Below, one piece after another: positions 8,034 through 15,396 of a stretch of 34,992 bases of DNA. The notes under the pieces are model-generated. The model was not told the DNA's origin. It did no database searches and saw only the letters and a program-made list of their open reading frames with translations. Positions within the stretch are counted from its first letter, which is position 1; every line of letters begins with the position of its first letter. The DNA comes from Candidatus Poribacteria bacterium (GTDB lineage Bacteria > Abyssobacteria > SURF-5), in assembly GCA_016215705.1 (NCBI GenBank), contig JACRIR010000126.1, positions 1 to 34,992 on the forward strand, written 5' to 3'. A program made the translations under genes and the position numbers.

Positions 8034-8051
8034 GTTACAGATAGGTTACAG
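8034..8051 (-). promoter_or_regulatory. PHO-box-like direct repeat upstream of the cupin-nuclease operon
   Basis: On the minus strand CTGTAAC-CTAT-CTGTAAC is two identical 7-mers with an 11-base period. The PhoB box pattern is CTGT(C/A)A(T/C), 4 bases, then the same again. The identity extends to ATCTGTAACC in both copies. It lies about 70 bases upstream of the small frame and 200 upstream of the cupin. A good -10 at the right distance is not obvious, so the assignment is tentative. Confidence 0.35.
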
Positions 8052-8157
8052 ATTGGGGGAAAAAACACGAAAAATTTGCAGAGTGCGGGATAAAACCGGC
8101 CAGTCTGCCCAAAATGTGAAAAGAAACGAGGGATCGCTCAGAAGCGATTATAACTAA

Positions 8158-8184
8158 TTGAAATTAAAGGTCTTATGTTATAAT
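8158..8184 (+). promoter_or_regulatory. Promoter of the structured RNA
   Basis: TTGAAA (8158-8163) and a perfect TATAAT (8179-8184) are separated by 15 bases, 2 fewer than ideal. Transcription would start near 8190 and run into the structured RNA region. No plus-strand protein gene follows, which supports a non-coding product. Confidence 0.55.
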
Positions 8185-8189
8185 AACGG

Positions 8190-8340
8190 GTAGGAAACCT
8201 GCATTGCTCGCTGTAAGTCCCTTGGATTGCTGCCGTGATTTCCCGTGAGACTCTTGCGCATGTAAGTTACGCGGACACAATGAGTTGCGCCGCCACAGAC
8301 GTGATTTGTTGGGGTTCAATCCCATCTTGGCGGCATTGGA
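8190..8340 (+). ncRNA. ssrS: Structured RNA, candidate 6S RNA
   Basis: The roughly 150-base stretch between the promoter and the convergent lipoprotein gene folds by eye into one long interrupted hairpin. From outside in: GCTGT with GGCGGC (one bulge), AAG with CTT, an internal loop, GGATTG (8224-8229) with CAATCC (8317-8322), a large asymmetric bubble, CCC with GGG, GTG with CAC, ACTC with GAGT, TTG with CAA, and a CGC/GCG tip. A central asymmetric bubble in a rod, and local resemblance to the 6S 3' strand (GGGTTCAA followed by GGCGGCAT), suggest 6S RNA, the sigma70-polymerase regulator. The outermost closing stem is weak, and no covariance test was possible. It could be another structured RNA. 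Confidence 0.42.
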
Positions 8341-8354
8341 ACGAAAATGGTTTG

Positions 8355-8855
8355 TCAGGGCTTGCTTGTTTTGATCGCTTCTTGTTCGATTAGCGTCATG
8401 ATGTCGTTGGCGAGGAATTCATCGACGTTTGAGGACGGGTACCAGCCTGCTTCCCGAGTGAGTCCACCTATTTCATAGTCTTGAGCCTTTGCGCGCATGC
8501 TGATTTTCGTCTCCTGGGGGCCAGTCGCTTCAAACTTGACGTCGAGAATTGTTCTGTGTCGTAGGAATATGAGTCCGCTGGTTCTCTCGTAGGCAATGAG
8601 CCGACCCGCCTTATCCACGGTATCGAGAAGCAACCTACCGTCATTGTTCAGCACTTTTCGCCCTGCTTCAAACGCTGAATCGAAGCTTGCCGGCAGCGTC
8701 TTGGACTCCGGCGCAAAGGCCGGCGGATATTGTGACGGGGCCGTGGCGCAGGAAATCAGGACCAAAGCGACCAAAGCCAGCATTGGAAATGCGGTCAGGC
8801 GGCATCGAGTTGATTGTTTCACGTGGGAACACATCTGAAAACGCAATTGCCTCAT
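8355..8855 (-). CDS. Small lipoprotein of unknown function
   Basis: This 166-residue protein has a lipoprotein signal: a basic N-terminus, a hydrophobic run FPMLALVALVL and lipobox ISCATAP with Cys36 as the likely lipidated residue. The mature part has a short Pro-rich linker and then an alpha/beta domain. Its words LPASFDSAFEAGRKVLNNDG and TILDVKFEATGPQETKISMR resemble small outer-membrane lipoproteins of unknown role. The start at 8855 is chosen because the signal peptide begins there and GGGAG lies about 9 bases upstream. A frame extending to 9128 would overlap the transporter gene and lacks a signal. It lies downstream of the KimA-like gene on the same strand but has its own possible promoter. 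Confidence 0.8.
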   Translation of the reverse strand: MRQLRFQMCSHVKQSTRCRLTAFPMLALVALVLISCATAPSQYPPAFAPESKTLPASFDSAFEAGRKVLNNDGRLLLDTVDKAGRLIAYERTSGLIFLRHRTILDVKFEATGPQETKISMRAKAQDYEIGGLTREAGWYPSSNVDEFLANDIMTLIEQEAIKTSKP

Positions 8856-8969
8856 ATTTGCTTTCTCCCTGGCACTAATGATACGAAAGAAGAGGAAATT
8901 AGTCAAGCGCGTTTCAAGTGACACAGATTTGCAGGATGAATGGCGCTCTGCGTCTGCTTCAGACAGGAG

Positions 8970-8998
8970 CACATACAGACGGAAACGGCCAATGTCAA
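8970..8998 (-). promoter_or_regulatory. Possible promoter of the lipoprotein gene
   Basis: On the minus strand TTGACA (8998-8993) and TATGTG (8975-8970) are separated by 17 bases. The -35 is perfect and the -10 is weaker. The leader to the lipoprotein ATG would be about 105 bases. Confidence 0.45.
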
Positions 8999-9085
8999 CG
9001 TGACTATGATCCTTCGGCCTAAAGACATGACGCAGAAAGCTCCTGGAAGAAAAATCTGAAATCTCGAAAGCATACCGCTTCTTCC

Positions 9086-11095
9086 CTATTGCATTCGGGC
9101 GGGCACTATTACCATTGTCTGCTCCCACAGTTGCAGCCGCTTCTGAAGAGCGAAGGCGGTCTGATTGTGGAGGATAGGCTGATACCAGCGCTCACGCTGA
9201 AAGACGAGTTGTCCCGTGAAGAACATAATGTGCGGGAACTCTTTCGCAACGTCCATGCAGAGACGTTCGAGCTCATCGACCACGTCTGTTCCAATGGCCA
9301 TTCGATAAGCGCCCGGGATTCCTTGTCCTTCGACGAGCTCGACGTACTTCTTGAGTCCTCCCTCGGTCTGACTCTTGAGCTGGTCGAGCGTATCCTCGCC
9401 TTTGAAGGCGCCGGAATCGATCACGCCGACGGAGAGGAACACCAGGTTCTTGAATTGGCCCGGAAACATGCGGAATATTGCCAGAGTGGTATGAATGCCG
9501 AGCCCGCTGTAGCCGCCGACGAGTACGGCGGCCGTGGGCTTGGTCGGATCGACCGATCCCGGCGAGACCTTCGACACTCGCGGTATATCGATAAGGCTCG
9601 CGTAGAGCGAACTCAGCTTTGCATTGGCGGCGCTGTAGTGACGCCGAATCCAAAAGCAAAGCATTATGACGACTCCCGTGACAGCGAGCGTGACCCAGCC
9701 GCCCTCGAGGAACTTCTCGTAAACGGTTATGAGGAGGATCGTGAAGCACATACTGAGCCCCAGCACGTGGATCGAGATTTTCTTTATCCAGTCAGGCCGG
9801 TGTTTGCGTTCGCCGAAATAGAGGCGGCACATTGACATCTCGGTCATGGAGAAAGTGAGGAAGACGTTTATGCTATACATGACGACAATGTGACGCACGT
9901 CTCCTTTCGTGTAGAGGAGTGCGCCGAGCGACGCCATGCCCATGAGAATGACGCCATTCTGGACCGTGAGGCGATCAGACAGCGTTGCGAATCGGCGGGG
10001 CACCCACGAGTCGATCGCCATATTCGCGAGCACGCGCGGGCCGTCCACGAAGCCCGCCTGTGCGGCCACGACGAGAAGGGCGCCCTCTGAGACCAGCGTG
10101 ACAATCACAAAGGGCCACCCAAGCGGAACGACCGTCACAAACCGCTCGACGAGAACGGCGTTCAGCGTCTTTCCCTCAACCGCGGTCACGTTCCAGAGGA
10201 GATAGCAGAAGAGAAGCCCCGACGCCGTGAACGCGAGCGAACTCGCCATGTAGATCATCGTGCGCTTGCCGGTCTCGACACGCGGCTCCCGCATTATCGT
10301 CAGGCCGTTCGAGACCGCTTCGATTCCGGTGTAGGTGCCGCCTCCGAGTGAATAGGCGTGCAGGAACAGGACGAATAATCCGCCCAGGCCGACGGTTGTC
10401 ACGCCGCCGGAGAATCCGTGCGCCGCCGCGCCGAGCGTCGCGGGCAGCGCCGGCGCCTTCACCAGAAGTCCGGCGGTGATTAAGACGGCGTGAGTGATTA
10501 CAAAGAGCACAAATACGGGGGTAAGAACGAGGATGGACTCCTTTACGCCACGAATATTGAGCGTACTCAGGAAAACAATGAAGAAGACCTCTGCGGGCAG
10601 TTTCCAGACGTGCCACGATAGTGGAAGGAAACTGAACAGCGCGTCCCCCGATGCTGCAATAGATATAGTGATTGTAAGGATGTAGTCCACAAGGAGCGCG
10701 CTGCCGGAGACCATGCCGGCGCGTTGTCCCAGCAGCTTTGTGGCAACGACGTAACCGCCGCCGCCGTGCGGGAAGTGTTCGATGACGCGGCTGTATGCGA
10801 CGGCGATGACGAAAACTGTCGTGGCCATGACTGCCGCGAGGCCGATTGCCAGATAGGTGTGCTGACCGAGGGTGCGAAACGCTTCTTCCGGGCCGTACGC
10901 TGACGACGAGAGGCCGTCCGCTCCCAGGCCGACCCACGCGAGGAAAGATATCAGTGAAAGGTGATGAAAAATACGCCTGTCGGATAGGTCACGCGGTGGG
11001 CCGAACAGAAGGTGTCTCAGGCGCTCGGCGAAAGGCGGTTTCTCTTGCTCGTTGGATTTACGACTACTGCCATCTATGTCCGGCGTGTTGCCCAT
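9086..11095 (-). CDS. kimA: KimA/YdaO-type APC superfamily potassium transporter
   Basis: This 669-residue permease has about twelve membrane segments and a cytoplasmic C-terminal domain of about 170 residues. The first segment carries GLGADGLSSSAYGPEEA (near residues 56-72), the signature of the KimA branch of the APC superfamily. A later FPHGGGGYVVATKLLG is the second conserved loop. In Bacillus, KimA is a proton-coupled K+ importer inhibited by c-di-AMP. The gene has a consensus promoter, a c-di-AMP riboswitch in its leader and a GGAGG ribosome site 7 bases before the ATG. The riboswitch makes K+ uptake the best reading. The alternative is a general amino-acid permease, which I think less likely. 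Confidence 0.88.
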   Translation of the reverse strand: MGNTPDIDGSSRKSNEQEKPPFAERLRHLLFGPPRDLSDRRIFHHLSLISFLAWVGLGADGLSSSAYGPEEAFRTLGQHTYLAIGLAAVMATTVFVIAVAYSRVIEHFPHGGGGYVVATKLLGQRAGMVSGSALLVDYILTITISIAASGDALFSFLPLSWHVWKLPAEVFFIVFLSTLNIRGVKESILVLTPVFVLFVITHAVLITAGLLVKAPALPATLGAAAHGFSGGVTTVGLGGLFVLFLHAYSLGGGTYTGIEAVSNGLTIMREPRVETGKRTMIYMASSLAFTASGLLFCYLLWNVTAVEGKTLNAVLVERFVTVVPLGWPFVIVTLVSEGALLVVAAQAGFVDGPRVLANMAIDSWVPRRFATLSDRLTVQNGVILMGMASLGALLYTKGDVRHIVVMYSINVFLTFSMTEMSMCRLYFGERKHRPDWIKKISIHVLGLSMCFTILLITVYEKFLEGGWVTLAVTGVVIMLCFWIRRHYSAANAKLSSLYASLIDIPRVSKVSPGSVDPTKPTAAVLVGGYSGLGIHTTLAIFRMFPGQFKNLVFLSVGVIDSGAFKGEDTLDQLKSQTEGGLKKYVELVEGQGIPGAYRMAIGTDVVDELERLCMDVAKEFPHIMFFTGQLVFQRERWYQPILHNQTAFALQKRLQLWEQTMVIVPARMQ

Positions 11096-11097
11096 GC

Positions 11098-11157
11098 AGA
11101 ACCTCCCACATTGAACCCGGTCGGAGAGTCGGCCTCCGGTCGTGTCCGGAAGGTTCT
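11098..11157 (-). promoter_or_regulatory. Ribosome-site-sequestering helix after the riboswitch
   Basis: In the leader RNA AGAACCUUCC (11157-11148), the 3' edge of the aptamer, can pair with GGGAGGUUCU (11107-11098), the ribosome binding site. That gives ten pairs, one of them U-G. It would hide the Shine-Dalgarno sequence, so control could be translational. No U-tract terminator is visible. Confidence 0.55.
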
Positions 11158-11284
11158 CTCCTTCGACGCCTGCGAGGTTAGCTGACGGGCTCGGGCCGAA
11201 GAAGTTACCCTACGCCTTGCGGCGATACGCCCCCGAAACTTGGGTCCCCCGTCCCCGCCCGGAAGGCGGGATTCGGCGTGAAAC
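11153..11284 (-). promoter_or_regulatory. c-di-AMP riboswitch (ydaO-yuaA family)
   Basis: The leader of the KimA-like gene carries the conserved ydaO blocks in order on the minus strand: CGCCGAATCC near 11278-11269, GGGGGACCCAAG near 11251-11240, a GGGGGCGTATCGCC hairpin region, AGGGTAAC, then GCCCGTCAGCTAACCTCGCA (11191-11172), GGCGTC and GGAGAG. CCCGTCAGCTAACCTCGNAGGCG is the hallmark 3' core of the family. Known members sense c-di-AMP and usually turn off K+ or osmolyte transporters and wall-remodelling genes. Transcription is predicted to start almost exactly at its 5' edge. Confidence 0.9.
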
Positions 11285-11292
11285 AATGTCTT

Positions 11293-11321
11293 ATTCTATG
11301 CTTTTTGACGCAGAAAGTCAA
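11293..11321 (-). promoter_or_regulatory. Promoter of the riboswitch-kimA transcript
   Basis: On the minus strand TTGACT (11321-11316) and TAGAAT (11298-11293) are separated by exactly 17 bases. The start would be near 11286, immediately before the first conserved riboswitch block. Confidence 0.8.
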
Positions 11322-11342
11322 ACATATCCGCAATTTTTGTAG

Positions 11343-11360
11343 GTGCGAATATATTCGTAC
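11343..11360. repeat. GTGCGAAT short palindrome, copy 1
   Basis: GTGCGAATATATTCGTAC, preceded by GTAG, is an imperfect palindrome. Relatives lie at 11445, 11525, 29989, 30234, 33031 and 33081. It lies just upstream of the kimA promoter. The 11322-11716 stretch holds no gene, only repeats of this kind. Confidence 0.6.
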
Positions 11361-11375
11361 ACACTGTGCGAATGA

Positions 11376-11400
11376 ATTGCGAGCGGAGCGAAGCAATCTG
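11376..11400. repeat. Dispersed ATTGCGAGCGGAGCGAAGCAATCT repeat
   Basis: A short imperfect palindrome (ATTGC..GCAAT ends, GCGGAGCG centre). A near-identical copy is at 24824-24851, and a diverged inverted copy lies at 11614-11647. Related GTCATTCTGAGCGAAGCG units lie at 18034-18272 and 34697-34723. Confidence 0.6.
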
Positions 11401-11444
11401 CGAAGAACACAGCGCGGCATAGTCGCAACCAGACAACACACATC

Positions 11445-11463
11445 GGGCGCGACGAATCGCGCC
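11445..11463. repeat. GGGCGCGA short palindrome, copy 2
   Basis: GGGCGCGACGAATCGCGCC is a short palindrome of the same style as the GTGCGAAT family, with a variant at 33031-33050. It lies 4 bases from a GGGGACA hairpin repeat. Confidence 0.55.
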
Positions 11464-11466
11464 TCA

Positions 11467-11507
11467 GAAAACCGGGGACACGATGCGACATCGTGTCCCC
11501 GGTTTTC
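11467..11507. repeat. GGGGACA hairpin repeat, copy 2
   Basis: Two perfect 19-base arms, whose core is CCGGGGACACGATG, enclose the 3-base loop CGA. The core and the 3-base loop match the other copies, while the outer arm bases differ and are compensated on both sides. Confidence 0.85.
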
Positions 11508-11524
11508 TTCATTCATGTCTGTCT

Positions 11525-11542
11525 GTGCGCAATTCATTGCAC
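11525..11542. repeat. GTGCGCAAT short palindrome, copy 3
   Basis: GTGCGCAATTCATTGCAC shares its ATTCATTG core with the copy at 33081-33100. No gene lies near on either strand until the CocE-type hydrolase gene, which ends at 11717. Confidence 0.55.
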
Positions 11543-11613
11543 CCGTCTGATGTCCATGCCGGGTGTCGCAAGAATCCACGACAGGAATTCTACAAATTGG
11601 CAGTGAGGAACAC

Positions 11614-11647
11614 AGATATTGCTTCTTCGCTGCACTCCTCGCAATGA
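11614..11647. repeat. Diverged inverted copy of the GCGAAGCAAT repeat
   Basis: The stretch reads AGATATTGCTTCTTCGC and then ACTCCTCGCAATGAC. Its reverse complement resembles the GTCATTGCGAG...GCGAAGCAATCT repeat at 24824-24851, with a few changes in the middle. Confidence 0.5.
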
Positions 11648-11716
11648 CTCAGCAGGGCCGCTTTTCAAGGCTTCAACCATGGAACATAAACCGTAAACCA
11701 TCTTTCTTAGGAGAAA

Positions 11717-13660
11717 TTATCGAGCATGCAGCCGTGTGTAAACAACCGGTAGATCGACATAGGAGGCGTGCGCCTTGTCGCGAGCCACCGCGATCGTCGG
11801 TGTCCCTTCCTCCGGAATGCGCGCAAAGCTGTCCTTGTCGTGCCCGGCAATGGCGATGCGTATACGATGGTCTTTCTTGATGCGCACGGACGTTGGATGC
11901 ATGCCGAATGTTAGTTCCGCGATTTCGCCGGGAACGAGCGGCATGGCGTCCTTTCGCTTGAATGAGTGATAAGGGACAAGCATCTCATATGGCGAAGGGT
12001 CTGCAGACACCTTTCGGTGGAGCGCGCGCAACTGGCCCTCTGTGATATATGTGACTTTGCCCGACTCGTCGACGTCTTCAAGATAAACGAAGAAAGCGCC
12101 GTCGGTGTGGGTGGAAGTGACGTAGAGCGTAACGATGGGGTGGCCGGTTATCTCGATGTCTTCCCATAGTGGATTGCTCGTGTACGTGAGCAGGCGGCAG
12201 TCATCTTCGGCGCGGTCCGGGTAAACAACGTCGCCACCCATCTGTGTGTGCCAGCGGTTAGTCGAGCCGGTGGTCGCCTCGAAATCAATCGTGTAGGCGT
12301 CGGCGTCCGATTCCGCCGTCGGAGCATCTTGTGAGAGCGCATTGTCAGCGGCAAGGTACCACCGCTGCTCGGCGCTTCCGGTAGGCGGCCAGATGGTCGT
12401 TGATTTCCATTTCTCTTCGCCCATCGTATAGTAGTTCAGAACCTTCTGCGACATCACGCCGTTGTCGATATCTTTCAGATAGTAGTCGAAGAATTTCACG
12501 CAATCGAGCCACTGGCGCTCCATACTCGGGTCGGTCGGCGTCTTGGCGGGAAGATATGGGCTCGCGTGTTCATCTCCGCCGTGGTTCCACGGACCAATAA
12601 CGGTTCTTTGGGGATTGCCGTATGTCAAGAAGCGCCGGATCGCGGCGTCCGCCATGGTCTCATCCATCCAGCCGCCCCAGCTATAGATGCCGACGTTGGA
12701 GCGTTCGATGTCTTTCCTGAAAGCGTGGGTGCTGAAATCGTCGACTGTGACACCTGAGAGGCTGTTCGTGTCGTCCCGGAACGTAGCGGATTTGGCGAGT
12801 TGATAAACATCGCCGTTGCGCGCATGATCAGCGACCGCCGCCTTCAGGAGACGATGGCCTCTGTCGCCGTCAACGGGCTTGACTCCTCTCACAAAGAGAC
12901 GGCCCATGAGACCGACATCTTTGGGGACGATATTGCTGTCCAGCAGACGGGTGTAATAGCCCCAGTTCTTCATCATCCAATCAAATGATATCCCGCCCGG
13001 GAAAGCGATATCGAAATACATGTCGTGGTCGGCGAACCTCGGGACTACGGCCTTCACGGCTGGATGGTTGTTGACTGCGAGAAGCTCGGCGGTGGTGCCG
13101 GAATAGGAGGTGCCGATTGCGCCGACTTTACCATTCGACCACGGCTGAGCGATTATCCAATCCACGATGTCGCTGTCATCCGCGATCTCATCCTTGGAAA
13201 ACGGATACGGACGCGTTCCGAACGATGCGCCCGTCCCGCGAACGTCAACCATAATCAGAGCATACCCGTGGCCCGTGAAAACTCGCTCGAACTCGTCGGG
13301 CTTTTGGAACCAACTCATGGGGGGCCTGAGTTCGGCCGCCCTCCAGTAACACGTCATCTTCATCACGGCCGGAATCTTCGCGCCCTCCGGCAAATTTCCC
13401 GGAAGCAATACGTCGGCGGCTATTCTCACGCCGTCACGCATGGTTATGTACACTGATTGTGTGGTCACGCCTTTGTATTGCGGCGTCTCGTGGCCCTCGT
13501 AGACTCCGAAATCCGTGGCAGGTTGCGCGCCCGCATGCACGCGAACGCCGGCGAATAGTGCGACGACAAGAATGGCGACCGGGATCGTACACATTGCGAG
13601 CCGGCATTTTCGGCTCGAAGCACACTTGACAAATTTGGCGAGATGTCTGATCAAAATCAT
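11717..13660 (-). CDS. CocE/NonD family hydrolase (X-Pro dipeptidyl-peptidase-like)
   Basis: This 647-residue protein has an N-terminal hydrophobic segment at about 24-43 (IPVAILVVALFAGVRVHAGA), a signal peptide or anchor, so it acts outside the cytoplasm. The alpha/beta-hydrolase core begins at VYITMRDGVRIAADVLLPG. The nucleophile is Ser187 in GAIGTSYSGTT. An Asp is in WNHGGDEH-like surroundings near 345, and the C-terminal jelly-roll carries RIRIAIAGHDKDSF near 615. The fold is that of cocaine esterase, glutaryl-7-ACA acylase and X-Pro peptidases, so it cleaves an ester or amide, but the substrate is not readable. GAGGAC lies about 9 bases before the ATG. It stands alone, with repeat-rich DNA on both sides. 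Confidence 0.9.
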   Translation of the reverse strand: MILIRHLAKFVKCASSRKCRLAMCTIPVAILVVALFAGVRVHAGAQPATDFGVYEGHETPQYKGVTTQSVYITMRDGVRIAADVLLPGNLPEGAKIPAVMKMTCYWRAAELRPPMSWFQKPDEFERVFTGHGYALIMVDVRGTGASFGTRPYPFSKDEIADDSDIVDWIIAQPWSNGKVGAIGTSYSGTTAELLAVNNHPAVKAVVPRFADHDMYFDIAFPGGISFDWMMKNWGYYTRLLDSNIVPKDVGLMGRLFVRGVKPVDGDRGHRLLKAAVADHARNGDVYQLAKSATFRDDTNSLSGVTVDDFSTHAFRKDIERSNVGIYSWGGWMDETMADAAIRRFLTYGNPQRTVIGPWNHGGDEHASPYLPAKTPTDPSMERQWLDCVKFFDYYLKDIDNGVMSQKVLNYYTMGEEKWKSTTIWPPTGSAEQRWYLAADNALSQDAPTAESDADAYTIDFEATTGSTNRWHTQMGGDVVYPDRAEDDCRLLTYTSNPLWEDIEITGHPIVTLYVTSTHTDGAFFVYLEDVDESGKVTYITEGQLRALHRKVSADPSPYEMLVPYHSFKRKDAMPLVPGEIAELTFGMHPTSVRIKKDHRIRIAIAGHDKDSFARIPEEGTPTIAVARDKAHASYVDLPVVYTRLHAR

Positions 13661-13730
13661 AGGCTTTGTCCTCGGTTTGTCTTGAATTGAGATTCTTCGC
13701 TCCGCTCATGAGAAACTGGCGACCTGTTTC

Positions 13731-13775
13731 CCTTAATTCGGGGACACGATGCCGCATCGTGTCCCCGAATTAAGG
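13731..13775. repeat. GGGGACA hairpin repeat, copy 3
   Basis: Two perfect 21-base arms, with core AATTCGGGGACACGATG, enclose the 3-base loop CCG. It lies upstream of the CocE-type gene and downstream of the aminotransferase gene. The rest of 13661-13944 holds short repeat fragments (for example GAGATTCTTCGCTCCGC) and a pyrimidine tract. Confidence 0.85.
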
Positions 13776-13888
13776 ACTGTTTCTTCGACACGTAACCCCC
13801 CTGCAGGCAGGGTCGGCTGCTCAGAATGACGTTCGCCTTCTTATTCGCGCAATTCGTTCCCATTTGTGACATTCGTGTTCCGCCTCTT

Positions 13889-13944
13889 CTTTTTTTCCCT
13901 TTCCCCCGTTTTTCCCCTTTCGCCTTGCTCCTTTCCCCTTTCGC
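13889..13944. repeat. Pyrimidine-rich dispersed repeat, copy 2
   Basis: CCTTTCGCCTTGCTCCTTTC and CCTTTCGCC words again run up to the stop codon of a minus-strand gene, here the aminotransferase. The first half is a looser T/C tract. Confidence 0.65.
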
Positions 13945-15321
13945 CTATCTCAGCAGATGCGAATAGTCCTCTTGAATCAACGGCTTGAGTTCTTGTAGCG
14001 ATTCCGTGAACGCCTCGACAGCTTTGTTCACTTCCGCCTCGGTCATCGGAGTCGAGATGACATACATCTGGCGGCCCGCCGGGTAGATGCCGCGCCGCAG
14101 CATGCACAGATGCAGCAGCATGCGGATGGGTCCTTCTTCGAACATGCCCATCACCGTATCGCGTGCGTTCGTAATCGGTTTGTTGTTGAAATGGACTGCC
14201 GCCAGCGAGCCAAGCCCGGTGCACTGGCCGCGTATGCCGACCTCTTCGAGCGCGGTGTCAAAGCCTTTCCTCAATTTGGCGCCAAGCGCATTGATTCGGT
14301 CATAGACGGGAGGTGTCAACTCCTTGAGAGCCGCGATACCGGCAGCCATCGTCAGCGGATTCCCGTTGAATGTGGCCGAATGCATCAGGAAGTTCGGCGT
14401 GTCGGGATCGAAGAGCGCCATGATATCCTTGCGGCCGCCGAATGCTCCGACCGGCAACCCGCCTCCGATAATCTTTCCCATCGCCGTCAGGTCGGGCGTA
14501 ACCCCAAACATTTCTTGAGCGCCGCCGGGAGCGAGTCTCAGCGTGATGACCTCGTCGAAAATTAGAAGAACATCGTTTTCCTTGGTTATCTTTCGCAGAG
14601 CCTGTAAGTATCCGGGTTTCGGCGGGATCATGCCGAGCGAGCCCATCATCGGCTCGACAATCAGAGCGCAGAGTTCGTGCTTGTGTTTCTTTACCAGCTT
14701 CTCGGTTATTTCCGGCTCGTTGAAAGGGGTAACAACTGTATCTCCGACGGCGCTCAATGCGAGGCCCCTGTCATACTGGAGAGTAATCGGCTCCTCGAAT
14801 GGGCCGGCTTCGGTGGGTATCGGCACGAGGCTTATCTCGCCCATGTCGTGGTTGCCGTGATAGCCGCCTTCAATTTTCATGATTTTCTGTTTGCCGGTGA
14901 AAGCGCGGGCGGCGCGCGCAGCCATCATTGTGGCCTCGCTGCCGCCGCTGCAATAGCGAAGTTGTTCGACTGAGGGCACACGCTCGCAGATCATCCGCGC
15001 AAGCTGGAACTGCGTTTCCGTCGGCGCCGCGTATGCGGTTCCGAGCTGCAACTGCTCCTGCACCGCCGCGATAATCTTCGGGTGCGCGTGGCCGTGGATC
15101 AATGACGTGTAGTTGTTCAGGAAGTCGATGTATTCGTGGCCGTCGACATCATAGATGCGGCACCCCTTCGCGCGGTTCATGTAGGCCGGGTAGGGCTTGT
15201 AGTAGGCCGCGCCACGGGTGTCGCCGCCGGGCAGGTACTTCTTTGCGGTTTCCGTAAGTTCTCCCGATTTCTTTGTCCACTCTTTGTATGCTTGCTGAAT
15301 TGATTCAATGCTCGTGGTCAT
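13945..15321 (-). CDS. Class III PLP aminotransferase, GSAM-like
   Basis: A 458-residue fold-type I enzyme of the glutamate-1-semialdehyde aminomutase/acetylornithine aminotransferase group. It shows the substrate region PGGDTRGAAYY, the cofactor phosphate pocket YCSGGSEATM near 123-132, the PLP ring Asp in IFDEVITLRL, and the Schiff-base Lys283 in AMGKIIGGGLPVGAFGG. Two ATGs lie 6 bases apart. AGGAGG is only 1 base before the first but 7 bases before the second, so I choose the second (15321). True HemL sits with heme genes; this one lies downstream of an acyl-CoA dehydrogenase-type gene, so it more likely acts on an amino or keto acid in that pathway. Confidence 0.9.
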   Translation of the reverse strand: MTTSIESIQQAYKEWTKKSGELTETAKKYLPGGDTRGAAYYKPYPAYMNRAKGCRIYDVDGHEYIDFLNNYTSLIHGHAHPKIIAAVQEQLQLGTAYAAPTETQFQLARMICERVPSVEQLRYCSGGSEATMMAARAARAFTGKQKIMKIEGGYHGNHDMGEISLVPIPTEAGPFEEPITLQYDRGLALSAVGDTVVTPFNEPEITEKLVKKHKHELCALIVEPMMGSLGMIPPKPGYLQALRKITKENDVLLIFDEVITLRLAPGGAQEMFGVTPDLTAMGKIIGGGLPVGAFGGRKDIMALFDPDTPNFLMHSATFNGNPLTMAAGIAALKELTPPVYDRINALGAKLRKGFDTALEEVGIRGQCTGLGSLAAVHFNNKPITNARDTVMGMFEEGPIRMLLHLCMLRRGIYPAGRQMYVISTPMTEAEVNKAVEAFTESLQELKPLIQEDYSHLLR

Positions 15322-15396
15322 GTTCATTCCTCCTGTTATAATCGCGCGTCGCCGCCAAAAGTTCCGTTCAACGGCTCCTAATTAACCATACTTGTG

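Noticed and set aside
8309-8326. tRNA T-arm-like TTGGGGTTCAATCCCA
   Set aside because: The stem is only four pairs with the wrong loop register for a tRNA, and no D-arm, anticodon arm or acceptor stem fits around it. It fits better as part of the rod-like RNA.
8856-9128. N-terminal extension of the lipoprotein gene
   Set aside because: It would overlap the transporter gene and bury the lipoprotein signal. The signal Met at 8855 has a ribosome site.
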